The position numbers and the translations under genes are program-made. From Torreya grandis (Eukaryota > Streptophyta > Pinopsida > Cupressales > Taxaceae): DNA of 64,000 nucleotides. The notes under the pieces are model-generated. The model searched no databases. It saw nothing but the letters and a program-made list of their open reading frames with translations, and had not been told where the DNA came from. The DNA is taken from positions 2,464,001 to 2,528,000 of the forward strand of contig JARHVA010000123.1 of the NCBI GenBank assembly GCA_037957365.1, written 5' to 3'. This document shows, piece by piece, positions 24,845 to 34,852 of this stretch (position 1 is the first letter of the stretch; each line of letters begins with the position of its first letter).

Positions 24845-24940
24845 TTTTGGTTGGGATACTAACAGATTGGTTTAGATCTGGGTAGTGTGTTTTGATTATA
24901 GGTCACTCTCAGGGGTTTCTGATTGAGTGGGAGTAGAGCA

Positions 24941-26910
24941 ATGGCAGATGAAAGTAAGCTAAGAATGGAGGAGTTGAAAAGCACAGATGGTTACTCACGG
25001 TCCTATGGAAAGAAAGAGCAGGTAAAAGATTATTGTTGGTTGGTAGCAGATCAGCATGAAGGAACTGAAGAAGCAGATGTTGCAGGTGTTATTGCACAGG
25101 ATGTTCTTGGAGGTTTCTTGGATAAAGTTTAATCTTGGATAAAAGATTCAGTTGCCTCTTTCCATGCAGTTCCAGGTAGAGGAGCTGGTGAGCCTTGCCA
25201 AAGAATTGGCAAAGGGGAAGTGAAGCTGAAATTACAGGCGGCCAACACACAGGTGTTGATGAAGGTCATGCAGGTCCCAGGTTTGGAGATATGGCTAATT
25301 TCTTCAGAAAGATTGGGTGATGAGAGATGCACAAGAACTCTCACAGTGGATGCACTTGAATTAGCTGGTGGTAAGAAAACAGGTACCCTTTATCTACTTG
25401 TTTATATTACTGATTCTTCTTTTGTTGCGGAGACGTGGCTTCGTAGGCTTGGTCACATGAGCAGGAAGGAGATGCATGTTCTTAAGCGGAAGACAGATAT
25501 ATTTGACAGGCTTAAGAACTGGAAAGCCTTGGTGTTTATGGAGGAGATGGTGGACAGAACCCAGTGGATGTGGCTGGATATTTCTGAGCAGGGCAGTTTG
25601 GACATGGGTATTGATTCAAAGGAGCTCGCGGGTAAAAATTCATCACTCACAGGGGAACACAGGTACCGATGTCGGTCAGGAGGAACCGGCGTCGAACAGA
25701 CAGGTGCCGATGTTGATTATGTGCAGACCGAAGCCGGCGATGTCAGGTAGGGTAAGACCGACGTCGGTCATGGGACCGACGTCGGCAGTATGTAAGACCG
25801 ATGTCAGTCAGAGGACCGATGTCGGTAGAAGGGACACTGCAGGGTCGGTAGTTAGGGACAGACGCATGGAACTGACGTCGGTCAGATGCAGACTGTGGGG
25901 TGACCGAGGTCGGTCACTGTAACGGATTTTGGGTGGACAACACACTGTCAAGGAGTCTCAAACACCCATACGGAGGACTGAAGACGTAAGTAGGCCCTCA
26001 AATTCATTGTTCCTCTTCTTTATACATGTTGTTGATTGTAGAGCAGGAAGGATCCAAGAAACAAGTGTGAGCTTGGCATGGATGAGGATGTGATTCCTTG
26101 GAGGAGAACCAAACAGGTGTGTTTTGGTAGGGTTGCCAGCTGGTATGAAAGCACAGAGATGAATGGATACCTTAGTAGAAGAATAGAGAGAACGGATACG
26201 TGAGACGAAAGACCAGGTATATGGTCTTGTGGAGCTGCAGGACAGTGGTACAGGTTTTGACAGGTGGAGGACGAAGCATGGCTTCAGTCAATGTCAGGGT
26301 AACTACTGTGGTTTTGTCTTACCAGGAGGATGATGAGTCATGACATCATTCTGTTGCTGTATGTGGATGGTATGTTTTGCTAGCAGGATTGTACATACAG
26401 GGTTTTGCTGAGCTAAGGGTAAGATTAGTTTAGTGGCATGTCAAGAGGAGTTTGGAGCAGTGAAATTCTTTGACATGGGAGACATGGAGATCACAGGTTG
26501 ATTTTGTCTTGAGTGGGAGCTGATGTGAATCAGGTGTTGGCGAGGTTCAGGATGCAGAGCCGGAGCACACTAAGGGCTGGACAGGTACAGTGTCTAAAAT
26601 CACATGAGGTCTGGTATAGACCTGAGTATTCCCATGCAGTGGGAGCTGTCAGAGAGTTAGAAGCCAATTCGGGGAAGTGAGTTCTCAGGTATTTGAGAGG
26701 GACCGGCAGCAGGGATTCATGCTATGCAGGGTCAGGACTTCACTACATGTATTTGTAGGTTCGGATGTGGCAGGGTACTCGAATGACAGGAGGTACACCA
26801 CGGGTTGTGTGGTGGGTTGTCTTCAGGGTTGATCTTGAAGAGGGATACAAACCAGGAAATAGATTAGACAGAGTATAGGTACAGGTACAGGTACAGTGCA
26901 GCTATTTATC
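24941..26910 (+). pseudogene. Element C condensed gag-pol remnant
   Basis: Short segments matching D's polyprotein in the right order. gag start MADESKLRMEE (24941). Protease-like SWIKDSVASFHAVP (about 25137) and IGKGEVKLKLQ. Pre-integrase region RLGHMSRKEMHVLK (about 25447). Integrase piece TDIFDRLKNWKALV (about 25494). Then the GACGTC repeat block (25660-25920), TPIRRTEDVSRPS (about 25965) and traces of RT. The catalytic motifs of integrase and RT are absent. The interior is about half of D's coding length. Repeated internal deletion of a full copy is the simplest explanation. Confidence 0.6.
25660..25920 (+). repeat. ACCGACGTCGGT array inside element C
   Basis: About ten copies of the 21-bp motif with core GACGTC or GATGTC, including two nearly adjacent perfect ACCGACGTCGG cores near 25760-25785. 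It corresponds to the D repeat at 32941-33100 and is larger than the LTR array. Confidence 0.8.
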
Positions 26911-26924
26911 TCCAAGTGGGAGAT

Positions 26925-28069
26925 TGTTAGGTTGTGGAGCTAAAAGCTTCACTAATGCAGACATGGAGGAGGTTGCAGGGAGTTGCAGAAGTGTCACGGA
27001 GACTGGCGTTTGGTCTGGCCAATCGACGTTGGTAGTATTGGACAAGAAGGCAACCGACGTCGATCATGGATCGGCCGGCGTCGGTGACCCCCAGGCAGAC
27101 AGGGACCGACGTCAGTCGTCTGTGTGGTTCGGACTGCACTTATTACGGGCAGTTAGCTAATGAACCAAGTGTTTGCATGAAGAGATCTATTTTTAGACTG
27201 AGAGCTGCGGATCTAATTATTGTAATTAGATGTCTAATCATTATTTGGATGAGATCTATATAATAGACTCATGGTTGTATTGGAAAAGCGTTCTAGTTTG
27301 AGTTGAGCAAAGTTTGTTCCTTCTGTGTGTGAGGTGAGCAAGGGTGTTCCTCCTAGTTCCACAGTACCAGGTGTAGGTGTTGGATTGGAGAATCAGCAGG
27401 GTTCTTCATGTATGTAGGATCTTGGTCACAATTGCATGGCCTATATAGGAGATCTACATGGTAAGTAAGATCATTGATCTGCAGGTGTATGTGTGTGCAA
27501 GGTCAAGGTTCATAGGTGAGCAGAACCGTGTTTGATTTGCAGGTGTGCAGGATCATATAGACAGAAACACAACAGGGAGCAGTATCAGGCAGGATCTACT
27601 TGGAGTACAGGGGTGTACTCGGATAGAGCAAAGAGGAAGGCAAGGGAGTTCCTTCCATAAGTATGGTCTGTTGAATTGCAGGTTGTTGCAGGTTCATGGG
27701 AGATCTACTTGAAATACGTGGAGTACTTGTTTGAGTGTGTGGAGCACTTGTGGTGTGCGTGGAGCACAGGAGGTGAACACCAACTCTGTATTTTGAGTTG
27801 GGTGTTGGGACCTGAGAGGGAGAGCTTTGGGGAGAAGAATTACTATTCACTTGAGGTGTGGGAAACCTCTGTAAGGTGGTGGAGAAGAAGTGGCATCTTC
27901 TTTATTGTATTCTTTTCTGTATAAAGTGTTAATACAATTTGTGTATTGTCTCTCATATCTTGTGTTATTCTAAATTCTAGTTACTTGGTGAATCTGGTTA
28001 ATTTCCGCATATTAAGTTGCTTGGTTTGGTAATCATATTGTGCTCTTTTGGTGGAGCAAGATCCTGACA
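26925..28069 (+). repeat. 3' LTR of element C
   Basis: 1145 bp, nearly identical to 23638-24781, preceded by the purine-rich tract AAGTGGGAGAT (26914-26924). The palindrome array is at 27018-27121. The close match of the two LTRs suggests C is one of the younger insertions. Confidence 0.9.
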
Positions 28070-28074
28070 GCTGG

Positions 28075-29865
28075 AATCTAAGTGGATCAGATTCAAACAT
28101 GCCTCCAACATAAATGTACTCTTCTTGTCCCAGGAGGCCTGTTGAATGCTGGTCCTTTATATTGGTGCTCCTCACCAAGAAATCAATGGCTGCTGACTCA
28201 TCATCATAAGCCCCTTGACCTGCACAATTCCTTTGCAATGTATCATGGTCTGATTTGTTTCCTTCTACCTCACTAAAAACTCTATCAGACTCATCCTCTA
28301 CTTCCTTTTGGTCTTCCTGAAGAAGGGTGACTATGGTGATATCTGAAATGGACTCACAAATTGATTGCTCATCCCATAGAACATCACCTCTTTGTTCAAA
28401 GCGCTCTTCTTTAAGGCCTTCCTCAAGGAAGATAGACCTCTATTTTTTCTCCTCCAACTCAGGCTCTTCAGTGTAGTCAACCTCATCATCAAAACAACAA
28501 GGAAATTCATTAAATAGAGGAGAAAAGAGCTTACCATGTATTTGTTCCTCTTCGAGTTGCTGGAACATTTGCATATATGCAAGACCTGCATCTTCTCCAT
28601 TACTGATAAGGTCTTCACAAGGAGCATCAATGATGATTTCTTCTTCATTATCGCCCACTACAGCCTCTTGAAGACTTGTAGATTGGATCTTTTGCTCCTC
28701 ACCTGCCTCTTACAAAACATGTTCTTCCTTGAGAAGGGGTGAAGTGGAGAAAACATGTGGAAGAGGAAGCAGTCCTTGAGCTAGAATCAAATGATTCTCC
28801 TCTTTCCACTTGGTCAACACTTCATCAATATCAGGTGTGGCCTGATATCTCTCTTGGAAATGTGTAGGTGGGGTGTGTTTAGACATAGAATGTGCTATTT
28901 GGTCTGAACTATCCACCACACATTGGCTGAGGAATTTTTCTTTGGATTTCAACTCTGTAATTCTTCTAGCCAGATATTCTTAGAAAAGCTTTTCCTGGAG
29001 GCTGCCAGCATCATCATGAGTAGGCTCAGCTTCAGCTTCTTCAAGGTTTTGAGAAAAACCTTGCTTTTCTTCTTCTTTTTTACCCCATGATTTTAGTGTT
29101 TCTCCCCAGTTCAAGATCTCTGAATTAAAATTCTGCTCCTGCGAACAGGTAGCAACTTTGTTTTCCATAAGGTCCTGAGGCTCCTCTACAAGGTCTGTAA
29201 GTTTTATCTCTCTTTCAAGAAGTAGCTTCATCTTGGCCTCTAAATCTTCAATTTGCTTGGCTAGGTTGTCTTAAAAGAGTCTTTCTTGGAGGTCACCAGC
29301 ATGATCCTCTCTAAAGCTCAGAGCTGGTTCCTGGCATTCGTTCCTCCAACTTGGAATCTGCACATCATGCTGAAGGACTTGGGGAGGTTGGGGAATGAAA
29401 GGAGAACACTGTTGGTGCGTTGGAGGAGACTTTAGAGGAGGGACATGCTGGTTGATGGTATTTTCCCCAATGGAACATTGTTTTGATATCATTTAATGTT
29501 GGAAAGCCAGGCACACTGGGTTGGGGGCAGGTATATTTGATAAGCTGGAGTGAGCAAGTGCAATGTGATAGAAAGGATTTGGTGCAAAAGAGGGGGATTT
29601 TTCAGAATATGAGGGGGCACAAAAGGCTAGCTACCTTGAAAAGATGGATTTCTCCATTTTGTTACCTCCTCTTCTTTGGACTGTACAGCCTGTGTTTGCC
29701 TAGACAAACACTCCTCTTTATACATCAGCTCTTGCTGATCTATGTACTAGTCCTACAGTCCATTGATCTCCATTATCTGCTTCTCAAATTCTAGCCTCAC
29801 CTCCCTTATAGTTGCAGGGCAACTAGGAGAGCTGCTTGAGGGGATGCCATAAATATTTTGAGCTT
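28075..29865 (-). pseudogene. Element B internal ORF, main part
   Basis: A single - strand frame from about 29492 to 28075, about 470 codons, with only four stops. It is homologous to the ORF of element A. Segments in order: LAKQIEDLEAKMKLLLERE (about 29265-29210), an acidic block, LARRITELKSKEKFLSQ (about 28970-28920), the motif DIDEVLTKWKEEN...ILAQGLLPLP (about 28834-28770), acidic DNEEEIIIDAPCEDL (about 28650), and YIYVGGMFESDPL (about 28100). Two stops fall in the same context, LF-stop-(E/D), where A also has a stop, consistent with CAA-to-TAA changes. The frame continues left of C and right of D. Product unknown; acidic, coiled-coil-rich and Pro/Gln-rich. Confidence 0.6.
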
Positions 29866-30556
29866 TGTTAAGGTGTGGATCCTAAAAGCTTCACATATGA
29901 GCGCATTTTACAGTTTCGGGTCTACACAGTCACTAGCATCAGTCAGGAGCGACCGACATCAGTCAGGTGCAGTTGAAGAGATGCCAACATCGGTAGATGA
30001 TTAGCCGACGTCGGTCACAGGCAAGCAGGCAGGAACCGGCGTCAGTTACCTATGCGTCCAAAAAGCTATTTCCAAGGACAAAACTGAGTGTTTGCATGAT
30101 GAGTTTAAGTTGTAGTCGTAAGTTCACATCTCTATTATTAGTAAGATTATTTTTAGAGCCCTTGTTCAAGAGGCTTAACTGCTGGTTGTAAGTGCATGCT
30201 CAAGTCTCCTAATACTATATGTAGAATTAGATCTTCTTAGCTTAGTGTGAATGAATGTTGAAAAATAGTACAGAGTTGAATCAATCCAGGTTGTTGGAGT
30301 TGATTGTTCTTGAGAGAGAGAGAACTCTTGAGGGATAGAGATCTAGTGAGAGATCTATACATCTGAGAGAGGTGTGGAAGAAAGAAGTTTCTTCAATTGT
30401 TTTCCTTTTGTAAAGAGTTTAATACAAGTTTTTAGGGTGGTTTCTTGTATCTCTTGTTCTTTGCTATTATCTGATTCTAGTTACTTATCTATCTGATTTA
30501 ATTTCACAGTTTATTGCTTTCATAAGTGTAATCATATTGTTGGTTGATCCCCAAAA
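29866..30556 (+). repeat. 5' LTR of element D
   Basis: 691 bp, the same length as the 3' LTR. The palindrome array is at 29929-30050. A weak TATA-like CTATATGTAG lies near 30213-30222, about 165 bp downstream of the array. The last bases have changed from CAACA to CAAAA. Confidence 0.92.
29929..30050 (+). repeat. ACCGACGTCGGT array, D 5' LTR
   Basis: Five degenerate copies of the palindrome (cores GACATC, GACGTC, GGCGTC), spaced about 20-30 bp. The 3' LTR has the same five at about 34916-35037, some better preserved. Confidence 0.8.
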
Positions 30557-30558
30557 AG

Positions 30559-30617
30559 TGGTATCAGAGCCTTGGTTGTAGGTTTAGAGTTTGATATCCA
30601 ATAATTGGCATCAAAGC
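30559..30617 (+). other. Primer site of D plus a second degenerate copy
   Basis: TGGTATCAGAGC at 30559-30570 is a perfect initiator-tRNA-Met site two bases from the LTR. TGGCATCAAAGC at 30606-30617 is a two-mismatch second copy. The spacing (47 bp) is close to that in element C (49 bp). Confidence 0.8.
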
Positions 30618-30717
30618 TCAGGTTCACTAACAGGTGGTTCAGATCTGTGTAGTGTGTACTGATTACAGGTTGCTCACAGGAGTTTCTGCAGGAATTTCTA
30701 TTTGAGTGGGAGAAGCA

Positions 30718-31500
30718 ATGGCAGATGAAAGTAAACTGAGAATAGAGAAGTTCAATGGCAAAAACTATCAACATTGGAGGATGCCGATAGAGGACTATCT
30801 GTATCAAAAAGATCTATACTTACCATTAGGTGGGATTGCAAAGAAGCCCACAGACATGGAGGATGAAGAATGGGAAGTTATTAACAGAAAGGCTCTGGGG
30901 TCTATAAGACTGAGTCTAGCATCTACTGTGATATCTAATTTATCACAGACAAAAACAACGGTAGAGTTGATGACTACTCTAGCAAATTTGTACGAAAAAC
31001 TCTCAGCTTCTAATAAGGTATATCTTATGAAGCAGCTATTTAATTTGCATATGCAGGAAGGTGGATCTGTATCTAATCACCTGAATGATTTCCATGGTAT
31101 TGAAAATCAATTAAGTTCAGTCAAAATTGTATTTGATGATGAAATAAAAGATCTTTTAATATTATGTTCTTTGCCTGAAAGCTGACATAGCTTAGAAATG
31201 GCAGTTAGCAATACTACATCTGCATCAAATATTTTAAAAGTAGAGGATGTTGTTAGTGTTATCTTGAATGAGGAAATTCACAGGAAAAACACAGAAGAGA
31301 CATCTGGGAATGCTTTAAGTTTTGAGAGCAGGGGAAGGCAAAAAGAGAAGATCAAGAAAGGGAGATCAAGATCTAAGTCTAAGGGGAGAGGTAGATCCAA
31401 ATCCAAAAATGGCAGAAGGCCACAATGCTAGAATTGTGGAAAGATGGGGTACATAAGTAGAGATTACTGGTCAAAGCCTAAGGAGGACAATTAGCACGAA
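30718..31500 (+). pseudogene. gag: Element D gag
   Basis: ATG at 30718 (MADESKLRIEKFNGKNYQHW) is typical of copia gag starts. The capsid region is clear: DYLYQKDLYLPLGG, ALGSIRLSLAS, YLMKQLFNLHMQEGGSV, HLNDFHGIENQL. After a stop at about 31183 comes a basic RS/KS-rich stretch (31360-31420). The zinc knuckle at about 31425-31470 has lost key residues (first Cys followed by a stop, His to Tyr, last Cys to Trp). Stops near 31183, 31429 and 31492. It formed the particle and bound RNA in the ancestor. Confidence 0.85.
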
Positions 31501-32836
31501 GAAAAAGAAGAAGCAAAGGTTGCAAGTATTGCACAAGATGCTTTAATATTCTCTTTGCATAATAATATAGAATCTTGGGTGTTAGATTCTGGTGCATCTT
31601 TTCATGCTACCCCTAATAGGAAATATTTCTGTGACTATATCCATGGAGATTTTGGAATAGTGTATCTAGGGGATGACGAGCCTTGTAAAATAATTGGCAA
31701 AGGTAAAGTGCAGCTGAAAATTCAGAATGGCAACACATGGGTGTTGAGAGAAGTTATGCATGTTCCTAGCTTGAAGAGAAATTTGATTTCTACAAGAAAG
31801 TTAGGGGATGAGGGTTGTACAGTAACTCTCACAACAGAATCTTAGAAGGTGACCAAGGGAGCACTTGTTATGGCCAGAGGTAAGAGAGTAGGCACTCTCT
31901 ATTTGTGTAATTGTGTTACTAACAATTCTCCTTCTGTATTATCTACTTCAGATGTGGATGCAAAATTGTGGCACTCAAGGCTTGGCCACATGAGTGAGAA
32001 GGGGATGTCAATTCTTAAGTCTAAAGGTAAGCTTTCAGATTTGAAAAGCATGGATCTAAAATTTTGTGAGCACTGTGTATTTGGAAAATAGAAAAGGGTT
32101 AGTTTTCTCAAGACTGGGTTTAATAAGAAGAAGCATAAGTTGCAGCTTGTTCACACAGACAGTGGGGACCGGCTCAGGTTGCTTCCATTAGAGGATCACA
32201 GTACTATGTATCTTTCATAGATGATGCTACAAGAAAGGTATGGGTCTATTGTATTAGGAGGAAATCTGATGTATTTGAGACTTTTAATATTTGGAAAGCT
32301 ATGGTTGAGAATGAAACAGGCAAAAGATTAAAGTGCCTGAGATCTGATAATGGTGGAGAGTTCTGCAGTTATAAGTTCAATTGGTATTGTTACATGCATG
32401 GAATCTGTGGCAAAGGAGGGTTCTAAGGACACCTCAGTAGAATGGAATTGCTGAAAGGATGAACAGAACAATCATGGAGCATGCAAGATGTATGAGATTG
32501 TATGTTAGTTTTCCCTTAGAGTTTTGGGCAGAAGCTATTGACACTGTAGTGTACTTGATTAACAGAGGACCCTCTACAGCTCTGGATGGTGAAATTTCAG
32601 AAGAGGCTTGGACAGGTAAAAAGGTAGATCTCTCTTTTCTCAAAGTTTTTGGTTGTGAAGCCTTTGTGCACGTAGATAAGGAAAATAGAAAGAAGCTCGA
32701 TGCTAATTCTATGAGGTGCACATTTATTGGCTATGGCTCAGATGATTTTGGTTTCAAATTTTGGAATCTAGGAACTAACAAGATAATTAGGAGCCGTGAC
32801 GTTGTTTTCAATGAAAAAGTGATGTATAGTGATTAG
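31500..32836 (+). pseudogene. pol: Element D protease and integrase
   Basis: The protease motif WVLDSGASFHATP (about 31573-31611) is intact. The pre-integrase zinc domain follows, with LWHSRLGHMSEKG and CEHCVFGK (about 31966-32088). The integrase core has VHTD (about 32150), FIDDATRKVWVY and LRSDNGGEF (about 32338-32364). After a second shift come TPQ-stop-NGIAERMNRTI (about 32430-32470) and LKVFGCEAFVHV. Two 1-base deletions (about 32162 and 32406) and stops at about 31843, 32089, 32424 and 32834 break it. The catalytic Asp and Glu residues are still visible. Confidence 0.85.
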
Positions 32837-34780
32837 TTGAAGAAGCTGAATCAATTTGGGCAGAGCAATAGTGAATTGGATGAGGTGACGGTCCAAAATG
32901 AGCTCGCAGGAAAAATAAATAATCACTTGCAGGAAAACACAGAGACCGATGTCAGTAGGATAAGAACCGGCATCGGCAAAATAGAAACCGATGTCGGTCA
33001 TACAGAGACCAATGTCGGTAGGACAGGCACCGGCGTCGATCAGGCAGAACCGACATCAGCTAGTAACAGGTTTGGAGGTGACCGAGGTCGGTCACTGTCA
33101 GAGAATTTGGGTGGACAGCGTGTTGTGAATGAGTCTCAGACACCCATCAGGAGGTCTGAAAGGGTAAGTAAGCCTCCAATTAGATATTCTCCTTCATTAT
33201 TCTATTTATTGCTAACTGATGGTAGAGAACCAAAGAGTTTTGAAGAAGCAATACAGGTGGAGTCCAAGAGTCAGTGGGAGCATGGCATGGTTGAGGAGAT
33301 GGAGTCCTTAAGAGAGAACCAAACATGGGATTTGGTTGAATTGCCAGTTGGTAAGAGAACACTGAAGAACAGATGGACCTACAGGTTGAAGGAAGGTGAG
33401 AATGGACAGATGAGATATAAGGCCAGATTGGTAGTGAAAGGATTTTCACAAAAGCCAGGTATTGATTTTGGTGAGATTTTTTCTCCTATTGTTAAAATGA
33501 CTTCTATACGGATTGTATTGTCTTTGGTTGCTGTTGAGGATTTGCATCTTGAGCAGCTAGATGTTAAGACAACGTTTCTTCATGGAGATTTGGATGAGGA
33601 AATTTATATGGAACAATCAGAAGGATTTGAGGTCAAAGGTAAGGAGAAGTTAGTGTGCAGATTGAAGAAAAGCTTGTATGGCCTCAAGCAAGCTCCTAAA
33701 CAGTGGTATTTGAAATTTGACAGGTTTATGACTGAGCATGGCTACAGTAGGTGTCAATTTGACCATTGTGTGTATTTTAAGAGATTGGATAATGGTAGAT
33801 ATATTATCCTATTGTTGTATGTAGATGATATGCTGGTTGCAGGATCACACATGCAGGATATCTCTGAGCTTAAGGTGAAATTAGCTCAAACGTTTGCTAT
33901 GAAAGATTTGGGAGCAACAAAGAAAATCCTTGGCATGAGCATTAAGAGAGACAAGAAAAATCACAGGTTGATATTGTCTCAAGAGGATTATGTGGACAAG
34001 GTGTTGAAACGGTTCAATACGCAAGATGCTAAACCGGTAAGCACTCCTTTCGCTGGACATTTTAAGTTGAGTAAAGAACAATGTCCTAATTCACATGATG
34101 AGGTAGAGTACATGAGTAAGGTTCCATATTCTTCCATAGTAGGGAGTTTGATGTATGCAATGGTGTGTACTAGACCGGATATTGCCCAAGTAGTGGGAGT
34201 TGTAAGTAAGTATATGGCCAATCCAAGTAAGGAACATTGGAAAGCAGTTCAGTGGATCCTTAGATATCTGAGAGGAACCAACAGTAGGCACTTGTGCTAT
34301 GGAGGTTCAGATACTTCTCTACATGGTTATGTATATTTAGATATGGCAGGTGATTTGGATGGCAGGAGGAGCACCACAGGATATGTTTTCACTGTAGGTG
34401 GAATGACGGTTAGCTGGATATCTAAGTTGCAGAAGGTTGTTGCCTTGTCAACTACAGAAGCAGAGTATATTGCAGCCACAGAAGCTAGCAAAGAGATGAT
34501 ATGGATGACACGGTTCATGGAAGAGCTTGGAAGGGAGCATGGGAGTTGCAGATTGTATAGTGACAGTCAGAGTGTAATCCATTTGGCTAAGAATTTAGCC
34601 TTTCATTCAAGAACCAAACACATACAGCTAAGGTACCACTTCATACGACAGGTATTGGAGGATGGTGATTTGAAGCTGGAAAAGATCCATACAGATAGGA
34701 ATCCTGCTGATATGTTAACCAAGCTGGTTACAAAGGAGAAGTTGAATCTTCATTCAACTTCTGTTGGTCTTCATGATTGA
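32837..34780 (+). CDS. pol: Element D reverse transcriptase and RNase H, open 647-codon frame
   Basis: The 3' part of pol, uninterrupted. It begins with a spacer holding the seven-residue repeat (ETDV-type, 32941-33060) and the segment TPIRRSERVSKPP. RT motifs follow: WDLVELPVGKRTLKNRW, RYKARLVVKGFSQKPGIDFG, QLDVKTTFLHGDLDEEIYME, VCRLKKSLYGLKQAPKQWY, and the catalytic box YVDDMLVAG (about 33818-33844). RNase H is DMAGDLDGRRSTTGYVF, ALSTTEAEYIAATEA, LYSDSQSVIHLAKN and a final H-T-x-x-N-P-A-D-M-L-T-K. All catalytic residues I can check are present. The start at 32837 only follows an upstream stop (32834); in life it would be part of the gag-pol polyprotein. Confidence 0.85.
   Translation: MKKLNQFGQSNSELDEVTVQNELAGKINNHLQENTETDVSRIRTGIGKIETDVGHTETNVGRTGTGVDQAEPTSASNRFGGDRGRSLSENLGGQRVVNESQTPIRRSERVSKPPIRYSPSLFYLLLTDGREPKSFEEAIQVESKSQWEHGMVEEMESLRENQTWDLVELPVGKRTLKNRWTYRLKEGENGQMRYKARLVVKGFSQKPGIDFGEIFSPIVKMTSIRIVLSLVAVEDLHLEQLDVKTTFLHGDLDEEIYMEQSEGFEVKGKEKLVCRLKKSLYGLKQAPKQWYLKFDRFMTEHGYSRCQFDHCVYFKRLDNGRYIILLLYVDDMLVAGSHMQDISELKVKLAQTFAMKDLGATKKILGMSIKRDKKNHRLILSQEDYVDKVLKRFNTQDAKPVSTPFAGHFKLSKEQCPNSHDEVEYMSKVPYSSIVGSLMYAMVCTRPDIAQVVGVVSKYMANPSKEHWKAVQWILRYLRGTNSRHLCYGGSDTSLHGYVYLDMAGDLDGRRSTTGYVFTVGGMTVSWISKLQKVVALSTTEAEYIAATEASKEMIWMTRFMEELGREHGSCRLYSDSQSVIHLAKNLAFHSRTKHIQLRYHFIRQVLEDGDLKLEKIHTDRNPADMLTKLVTKEKLNLHSTSVGLHD
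32941..33100 (+). repeat. 21-bp GACGTC-type repeat inside D pol
   Basis: Six tandem 21-bp units at 32941-33066 plus a related GACCGAGGTCGGTCACTG unit at about 33079. The period keeps the frame and encodes a 7-residue repeat of the form (E/R/G)T(D/G/N)VGxx. The DNA core is the same palindrome found in the LTRs of C and D. Confidence 0.85.
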
Positions 34781-34841
34781 GTTGAAGATGGAGGAGCTAG
34801 AAGATGTTGCTGTACAGGTACTGGTGCAGCTGTTTATCTCC

Positions 34842-34852
34842 AAGTGGGAGAT
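34842..34852 (+). other. Polypurine tract of D
   Basis: AAGTGGGAGAT immediately before the 3' LTR, identical to the tract of element C. Confidence 0.7.

Larger units (their letters stand above)
23638..28069 (+). mobile_element. Element C: condensed, defective Ty1/copia (Tork-like)
   Basis: LTRs at 23638-24781 (1144 bp) and 26925-28069 (1145 bp), TGTTAGG...CCTGACA, are very similar. The target-site duplication GCTGG (23633-23637, 28070-28074) is perfect and lies in element B. The tRNA-Met primer site is at 24784. The interior is only 2.1 kb and holds short pieces of gag-pol in the correct order, so C must have depended on proteins from a relative such as D. Confidence 0.9.

Noticed and set aside
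33180..33449. - strand frames inside D pol
   Set aside because: Antisense shadows of a clearly coding RT frame.
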